Source of the DNA: Nectonema munidae
Lineage: Eukaryota; Nematomorpha; Nectonematoida; Nectonematidae
Direction of reading: 5' to 3'
Assembly (NCBI GenBank): GCA_030549495.1
Contig: JAUIRK010000376.1
Span: 527,501-591,500 of the forward strand
DNA: 64,000 nucleotides
How positions within the stretch are numbered: the stretch's first letter is position 1; each line of letters opens with the position of its first letter. Position numbers and translations under genes: made by a program. Under the pieces are notes generated by a model. That model ran no database searches, was not told where the DNA came from, and was given only the letters and a program-made list of their open reading frames with translations. Positions 30,601-39,600 of the stretch are shown in pieces.

Positions 30601-33600
30601 AAAACATGCAATGATAAAAAAGTTAGGGAATAAAATTCCCTAACTTCTGCAGCGGATATATCGTATATAAGGGCGTTTGTCAACAAAAAAATTTGTCTTA
30701 CAAAAAACTTCTTCATGTTTAACTTCAGTCAGGCAAACTTTACAATAAAACCTTTTATTAGATGAAAAAAGCCCAACTATTGTGGAAGTGTTGATATAAA
30801 GAAGAAATCTTGTATGTATCGCTTATAACAATTTTAGGCACATTGAATAAAAAGTGTTAAATATAAAAATTGACTTTATTGACCTAAACTCGAAAAATTG
30901 ACTTTAATTGACTTAAAAATTTGAAATTAGTTCAAAAAATTTTAGACTAAACAAGTAAAGATCTTCTTCAAAGAGTTTTTGCTAAACTGAAATAAAAGTT
31001 GACTTTATTGACTTTTACTCGCCCTGCTGATAAGTATCAACAAGGACACTTTGATATCAAATATTTAAATTCAAGGAAACATAAGAATGGATTACAGTGT
31101 CAAAATATTTAGTTAAAAAATTATAAATTGCATCTGATTTATGATCTAGTCTAGATCTTCATATGTAGTAGTCGTAATAAAATGCTTTAAAATTTCAATC
31201 GAATAATAAATCTTAGAGAATTCTGAAATATACTGTAAATGTCATAAGGTAAAACATAGTAAATAACAGGGACGTGCAGAGAATTATTTAAGGGCATGTG
31301 CTCAAGTAGCGACTTTAAGGGCAGGTGCTCAAGTAGAGAAAACGGCTGAAATATAGTAATCACCATAGAGTCTACTGAACTATTTATCAGCAAAACTATG
31401 AAATTCATAAGAAAAAATTATATAAACTTATTCATAAATGACTATGAGGTGAGCACTCCAAGCACCCCCCCCTCCCCCTGCGATAAATAACTATAAATCT
31501 AAGAATGTAGCAATTTTTCACAATTTTTAGAGAAATATGAAATTATATAGATACGGTTGTACGTCGATATACAGTAATTTTACTTTAATTTCATTTTTAC
31601 AATTCTATATTCTCACTTTTAGAAATTCGGTTTCGTCCTTTTCCAATTCTATTTTGTCTTTCTGCCATTTTATTTTCTCTTTTTTTGCAATTTTTTTTCA
31701 TTTCTCCAAAATAAAAACAGAATTGCAAAAAGACGAAATATATAACTACACAAATGCTGAATACCGTAAAGGCAAAAAGACAAAATAAAATAAAAATGTA
31801 AAATATGTGAAATTAACTTGTCATGATGAATTCTAGAAATAAAAGATATTCTTATTCTTTCTTATTGCACAAAACAGCTATAAAATTGTTGGCATCTTCA
31901 TCATTACATAAGCCTCACATTTTATTGTCTGTTTATTTTATTACCTGGTTGCCATCTTCTAGCGACTGTTTTGGACTTTGATTGATACCGACCTTTTAAA
32001 AGTCATTCTTGTGTTTTTCTCATATATTTATTGCGTTTATCAATTATATATTTGTACACAATTTTTTTACACTACTTCTCACCCCTTTTTGTTAAACTTT
32101 TGAAAATAAAGATATTAATTATATCTTAAAGGAGGCGTGAGTAAGGTTGGTTAGGTACTGGGTTCGATAACTCAAGGTCTTGGGTTCGATCCCGCATCAA
32201 GCCAACTTTCTCATAGTTCGATACAAGCGGCGCAATTGTGCCTTCTCTGATGATAATTTCATAAAAGATAAAAACAAATTCATTCTTTCAATGCGGGTTG
32301 TGTTTAGAAAAGAAAAATTTCTTACTTTTAAATTGCTATTTAATGAACTCTGGGATAAGCAAAAATAATCTTATTTGTTATAAGAATAAAAATAAATAAT
32401 ATTATTTATAATAATTTTTTATTTAATTTAAGACAATAATTATAATCAATTTTAAAACCGAACCCTTTCGTGACCAGTAAAATCAGACGATATTTATTAA
32501 AAAGCAGAAGATTCATACAAAACTATTTGAAAAAGCAGACGAAGGTAAAATTGTTTATGTATTATGATACACTGGTCACGAAAGGGTTAAAGGAATTGAA
32601 GTTCCTCAAATTATAAGAAATAACATAAATGTTCACCGTGTCATTAGAAGAGAAGAAGAAGAAGAAGAAGAAGAAGAAGAAGAAGGAGAAGAAAGAAATT
32701 TATTTACAAAGTATCGCAAATTATACCTAAAAATCATTATAACAAATTATGTAAAAATAATAAGTGTCACATTGGAAATAAGAAAAATGTTGATTCATGA
32801 GATATACAGAAGAGTTGAGAAGCTGCTGAAATGAGAATGTCGTCAAATAAAAATAAAATAGCTTTGAGATGATGGGCTCTGCTAGTGCCGAAAATTCGAG
32901 AACTTTTTCATGATGAATAGAGATTTATGCAAATGATACAACAATATCAAAATTTGGAAAAAAAAGTTTCATGGTTATCCTGTTCCTATTAAACACACTA
33001 AGCATATTTACATTGAAAGCAGTTGGTTTCATGAAACGAGACGCGTCAATATTGGTCTAAAAGAGAGTACTGGAGTTCATTTTTGAAAGCATTCAAGCAT
33101 TTGGGCGGAAAGATTTTTTGAAATTATATGATTCGAGAAAACGCTACTCGCAATTTGAAAATTTTCCAAGATTTTACTAAGCTTTTAAAGTTAATGGAAA
33201 CTTTTTTTTAAATACCTGTTGTTATGAGAAAAATTGAGTTTATTATATTCATCATGAGGCATTTCTATATCCTTTTTTGCCAAGATTTGTCCCCAGTTCA
33301 TAAGACTACTAACTATTACAATAAACTAAGTCGTGCATCCTAAAATCTCATGTATTAAGTTATCCTTAAATTTTTCATCCAAAAACATGATAATTCTATC
33401 ATATATAATCCTAATGCAGCTATTTTTTTTTTTAGAAAAAACTAAATCTTTACAAATTCCTTTTTTCTATATACTGCGGTCAGTCTGCTAACTGTCAAAT
33501 ATTTTGATTTTCATTGTGTCCTTTATTTTAAGATCATAAGGAACAATTTCTATAAAAATAGTGTGACGTCTTGCAAAAATGTTCAATCTTTTCTCAATAT

Positions 33601-36600
33601 TTTAAACATTATTTTACATAGGAGTGGGATTACCTGGATTTGCTCAAACTGATCAAGTCTTATCCAAAGGAGAGAGAAACGGCAAACGTTTTCCTAACAA
33701 AGTATATTTTGTCTTGTCACCTTTGCTCTCATATTAAGAACGGGAAAGGCTTCTCAAAACGATGGTAATCTCATCGTTCTCAAACATCTACACGAACTAA
33801 TTTATTTTTTAGAAATACAATTTCAGCTGATGGAACGAAACTACTTGGTAAGTTCTAAAAATTCGCATCCAACGTGTCTTATCCCGAACTTCTTAGCATT
33901 ATAATATGCATACTATTTGGATTGCAGCATTCAGGGCATCACATTTGAGGGTAGTGTCCTGAATGGTAGGAGCATCTCATGTTCTCCTATTTTTTGGTTT
34001 CAATGAGACTACGCGATTTTTCATTCTTTAAATCTAACACTGAAGTAATAGATGCTATGAATTAGAATCGCTTTGAATGAATAAAAGAAACGTCAAAGAA
34101 GTGTAAACGTGGCGAATAATGTATGTCTATGAAATGTCATATTAGCATTTAGAAAGGGCATTTAAAAATACTCAAGGATATACTTTGAAGGATTTGATTG
34201 CAGTGTATTCAAGTGGACTTTTCTAAAAAAAAAAGTAAAAAATTCAGAGTTTTTTTAAAGAAAACTAAAAAAAAAGATACTTTACAATGATAACATGTTT
34301 AAGATGAAAAAATGATTATAAATGAAGAATTTCAACTCAAAAAAGTGGATTCAAGTGGATTTAACTAAAAAAGGATAAAAAAAAATGGAATAATAAGAGT
34401 CGTAAAAAATTAAAATAAAAGAAAATTAAAATCTTTTCCATTTTCTCATGGCGTTTTCTTTGCACCGCGCACCTACTCATAAGTTTTACAAGTCTCATTG
34501 ATAAAGCGGTTCCTGACAAAGTTAATTCTCCACTGCTCAGGCAAAGTGGCTTCTACTCTCAAATTTCGTACTGCAACACTTCCCTGTTTAAAATCTTATT
34601 TCGTATAATTCGGGTCAAATAGCTTGGAATTTGATTAAAAACAATAATTTTATTTAGTTAGCTAGATTAAACTCTTAATACTATTTTTATGTTATAGACT
34701 TAAAGTGTTAATCTCAAAATTTTAAACTAGTAATCTCAGCAATGCATACTATGTAGTGGTTCATTTTTATTATTGGAAAAGAATCATACTAAACCTATGA
34801 TTAATATTGAGTGAGTTATTTTACTAATAGATTGTATATTTATCACTTAGTTTTTTTAACGAAATAGATTAAGCTTATAAGTTAGTTATGCTACTTTTTG
34901 ATATTAATTTATACCATCGGCTTACAAATCATCCAAAAGTGGAAATCTAAAAAATTAAATCAAAGTGAAAATATAAACATTAGGAAAAATTTGGACGAAT
35001 CTAAATTTTGAGTGAATATAATAAGTGGTACTATAAGGAATCTAAATGGGATAAATTAAAGAGACCATTGGAATATTTGTATTTGGTTCTAAGAAAACAT
35101 AAAAATCCCCATTTATGTAGTTTGAGTAAATATGATATGAATAATTTTTTTGTAATTTTAATTGTAAAAATCTATACGCCAAGGTAAATCAAGTTACTTT
35201 TTGAAATTATAAAAAGATAGGAAATAATGTTAACGTAAAAATTAACTTTATTACTTTTATTATTACTATTCATATAATAATATTACTTTTATTTTTTCCA
35301 CTGTTTCATTATTAATAAATTAATAGATTATTATTAGTTGTTATTAATCAGTAACAAATATAATCAAACATATATTTTTAAGCGCCAAATTATCAGCAAA
35401 TTTTTTGATATAAGATACTTTGTCACTTTTAGCAGTAATGTCTTATCTATATGAATATGTTATCAGCATTAATATTAAGTTTTAAACTTTAGTGCAAGTG
35501 ATTGAAGAGTTATTTTCTAATAACATATTCATAGATAAGAAATTACTGCATTAACATATTTTTAGAATAGAAGAAGCGTGAAAGATTTCAGCTGAATAAT
35601 GGGGTCGGAAACCATATTGTTGGTTAGAAAGAAAGTTGGTATATGAAAAATATTTAGAAAGTTGATTATAAATCAATTTTTCAAATATTTTAGATATAAC
35701 AGAAAAGTATATCTTGAGCAAGAATTTTAAAACATTTGTAATTTTTTTAAATTTTTTATTTCTTATACCATTAATTATGCTAATTACAATAAATGTTAAC
35801 AACTATATAGTAAATATAATTGATATCTACAAGAAAAAGAAATCAATAAAATTTTCAAGTAACATATTTTCAGAAAGTATTAAATTCTCTTTTCATATTT
35901 GGGTGACAAGCAACCCAACCTATGTTTTGATGATAAAATTCCGTCGAAATTTTAACTAATGCAACATATGTTTGATTACTCGTGAATAATACAATAGTCA
36001 TGCTAATGAAACTCGTTATTTACTTAATTATTTGGGCAAGACAGTTTGATTCATAACCAGTTAACTATTTTCGAGAGTAAACGTTATAAATTGATTTGTT
36101 TTTAAGGTTATGCTTCACTCGGATCGATATGCCAACAGGCGTGGGCGGTTGTTTACGTGGATAAATGGTTTTCTGGAATAACTGCTGCTCACGAAATCGG
36201 ACACAAGTATTATTATATATTCCATCTCACTATTTCAAGATTCAATTGAAAATATTTACATATTTATTTAAACGAATATACTTTTATTTATCATCCAAAT
36301 TAGAGTTAGAAAAGTCGAAAAATGGAGTTGAAATGTTTGCACTTCTAAAAATGGTGTAAAAATTACTTTAAAATTTCACTAAACAGGTTAGAAAGATTCC
36401 AAAAATTGACTCCCAAAATTATTCAACATGAAAAACTTAAAAGACTTTCCAGAAAACTAAAAAAAACACTCAGAATATTTTTTAAAAGTTAGGTCCCATA
36501 AGAATCATAAAGTAGAGTGAAATTAATGAAGAAAGAAATTTTATTCAAAAACATAATTTTGTCTTCAATTTAAAGAGAAGTGTTTTTTTTTATAGTTTTT

Positions 36601-39600
36601 GTGAAGTGTCTAGAAAAAGATTTTCTAAACATTGGACTAGATGCAAATTGTGCTTGAAACTATAAACTATCATATCCGAAATGAAATTAATTTTCCATTA
36701 CTGGGAGATGACTGAATTAATAATAATAAAATCAGTTTTTTCGCTAAAGGCCCATTTGCAGACTATATCTACTTTTCATATATTTAAAAAGGAATGTTTG
36801 CGAAAAAGCATTAATTATAATAATGATAAATTACATGTTTTGCTCAACAAAATTAAATACACAGTAGATCCCTTTATAACACAGATTCCGGACTCCAACT
36901 CACGGCGCCGTGTTATAACGGATCTACTGTAACACGTGTTATATGGCCATAAAAAATGGGAGCCAAGACACCTTCCGCGTTATATTGTATCCCGCGTTCT
37001 AATTTTAATCAAATTTATTATATATGCTATTTTTACTTCAAATTTGTCTTTTTTAAGTTCTAAATTGTCGTTCTTCAAATTTAGAATTTTAAAAAGACAA
37101 TTTAAATCATTAGTACATGTCAATTAAAGTAAATTAAACTATTTTTCTGTTCCTGTCATAGCTGGTATCAATAAAACTCTTCCAAATATATCCATAGATT
37201 AAGATGAAGATCATAAAATTTTGGCATTCTCTAATCCTAACCAACTTTCAAGAAACAAAATGCAAGAACAAGTTAGCGAGAGAGATTCTCATTTTAAGAA
37301 TTTCAACTCTAAATCAAAGGATGGGAATGCTTTCGTCTTTTGAACTTTTTCACAAAAGTGTTAACGGAATAATATAACGATATTATCTCTATTACCATAT
37401 AAAAAAAGGAGCTTATAACGAATTAATGTGAACAAATTTGTGAACCAAGTTTAGGCCTGGAACATGATGGAGCAAATCACGGTTGTCCAAAGGGAAAGTT
37501 CATCATGGCAACCAATATCATACCGACAATCAAGTGGTCGCAGTGCAGTTCAAACCAACTTTCCTTCTACGTGTAAGCCGTTCATTGATTCCATTTTTAC
37601 CATGGTTAATTTCCTTGGAGAAGCTCAGGTAGAAACCTACATCCATTACCAGTACCTATTTTCCAAAGTTGATCATTCTCAAACTTTTTCTCTGAGAGTT
37701 TTTAATTTCGATAATATAATCAATATATTCCCAAATTACATCGGTGATTCAACCAAAACGAAGTATTCACCTTTATTTAATGAATTCAGATTGTAGAGTA
37801 GACTTCTTAAATTCTTATATTTTAAACCGAATATATTTTGTCTGTATTCTCAAAAATAATTTTTCTGGACAAAACATAAATACAATTAATCAAAGTTTTC
37901 CAACCTCCAAATTTTTCCCGCAAAGTAAAAATAAAATTCATTTGATTTTTGATTCTTAAATAGAAAAAAATAAAAAAAAATTTCCTCCTCAAATTCTTTA
38001 CATAAGGTAAGGATATTTTTCATCTCTTTGTAAGAACACTCTCCTATTATTGAAGAGTGATAAATATTTTAAATTCTTTAAAGCGTCAAAAGAAATCAAG
38101 ATTTTTAACTTGAAAAATTGCTGAATCCAGCTTTTTTTTATTTGAATCCACTTAAATCTTTGTCTTAATCAGGATTTTTTTATCTTTCCATTTTTATCCA
38201 ATTGAAACACTTCTTCTAAATATCTATGAATAGCATTTTCGTTGAAGATGTAAGAAAAGGATTTCTTGTGAATAAAGTAACTTTCTTTTCTCTTTCTTCG
38301 TGACTTATTTTGAAAAAGGCTCATGGAGTTGAAATATTTAAAAAAACGCTTGGAAAATAACACAATGTTATTTTATAGAGGAACAAATTGTTAATGGACA
38401 TAGATAAATGGTTAAATTTTGATTCTATCAAATAATTTTTTGCTAAGCGTCTAAAATAACCTAATAACTAAATAATAAGAATAAAACTAATATAGTTAAG
38501 CATTAACTATAGTTAAATAATTTCAATAACTAATAATAATAATAATAAGGAGTAAATTCATATAGCATAGAAATATCATAATTAAAATCAAGGATCAAAT
38601 TGGATTAGGATCAAAAAAGATCGATCTAAGTAGATTTAATTAAAAATTCAACCCAGGAACAAACTAGAGTCAACATATCCAACAAAATTTTTTGAAGCAA
38701 ATCTAATTTCACAATGAAATGAAATTTACGTAAAAATCAAATAAATTAATCGGGATTTTGGTTTAAAAAAGTGAGAGTAAAGTTGTCTATATGTGTGGCT
38801 TTGATATCACAAAGTCTTAGGTATGAATCCAGGATCAAATCTTCTTTGCCCATAAGTTCCACTCAATCTGTGCAATTCCGCCTTCCTTTTGAAAACATCG
38901 CACGATACTGTTTAGGAAGATATATAAATTTAAAACTCTTGGAAGAGAAGATCAAAAAATGCATCCAATGTTTATAGATATTTGCATAACTCATGCATTG
39001 ATGCGATTCTGAGCTTGTTTTGAAGCAAGAAAAAAGGGGGCAAACGAATAATCTCGAGCAATGTTTCTCTAAATAAGTATTCTTCAGGATAGATAATATT
39101 AGATTATCTATTTAGTGAGACACATTGATTCTTTCACGGAGAACACAATATTTTATTTTTAAGCTAAAAAAAATCATATTCTTTTGACTTTATGGGAAAA
39201 ACATTTTCAAGTTCCCAGAAAAAATTTCGGACTTAAAAAACTTCTTTATTAAACTAAAAAGATCTTTTTTATCTCCATTATATATTTATTATTGTCGGGT
39301 TGTAAAAAGGAAAAGAATTTTTTAAAAAAGTATACTAATTTTACATTCTAAAAGAATAAATTCATTATAAATAATACATTAAAGGCTATAGTTGTATTAA
39401 GTGGCGTAGAAAAATGACAAGCAGCCCCTTGACTTTTAAAATTGTTTTAAATTTGATTTTAGCCTAAATCAGTGATTCCGAAACTTTTTTTATCCCACGG
39501 ACTCCTAACACCAAAATGTTTATCATTCGAACCCCCTCACGATTAAATTTACATTCTATCAAAGTTACGCAAAAAGTTACCTTCATTTTTGTCATTGAAG

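Noticed and set aside
33000-33090. Frame HIYIESSWFHETRRVNIGLK as an additional protease exon
   Set aside because: No matching splice sites and no similarity to the family.
33622-33767. Longer plus-strand frame running on past 33701 to a stop
   Set aside because: Only the donor at 33701/33702 keeps phase with the next exon; the extension gives a stop and no family similarity.
37464-37959. Frames of 110 and 71 codons on the plus strand
   Set aside because: Different frame from the zinc-site exon and no similarity; they run into intron 9.
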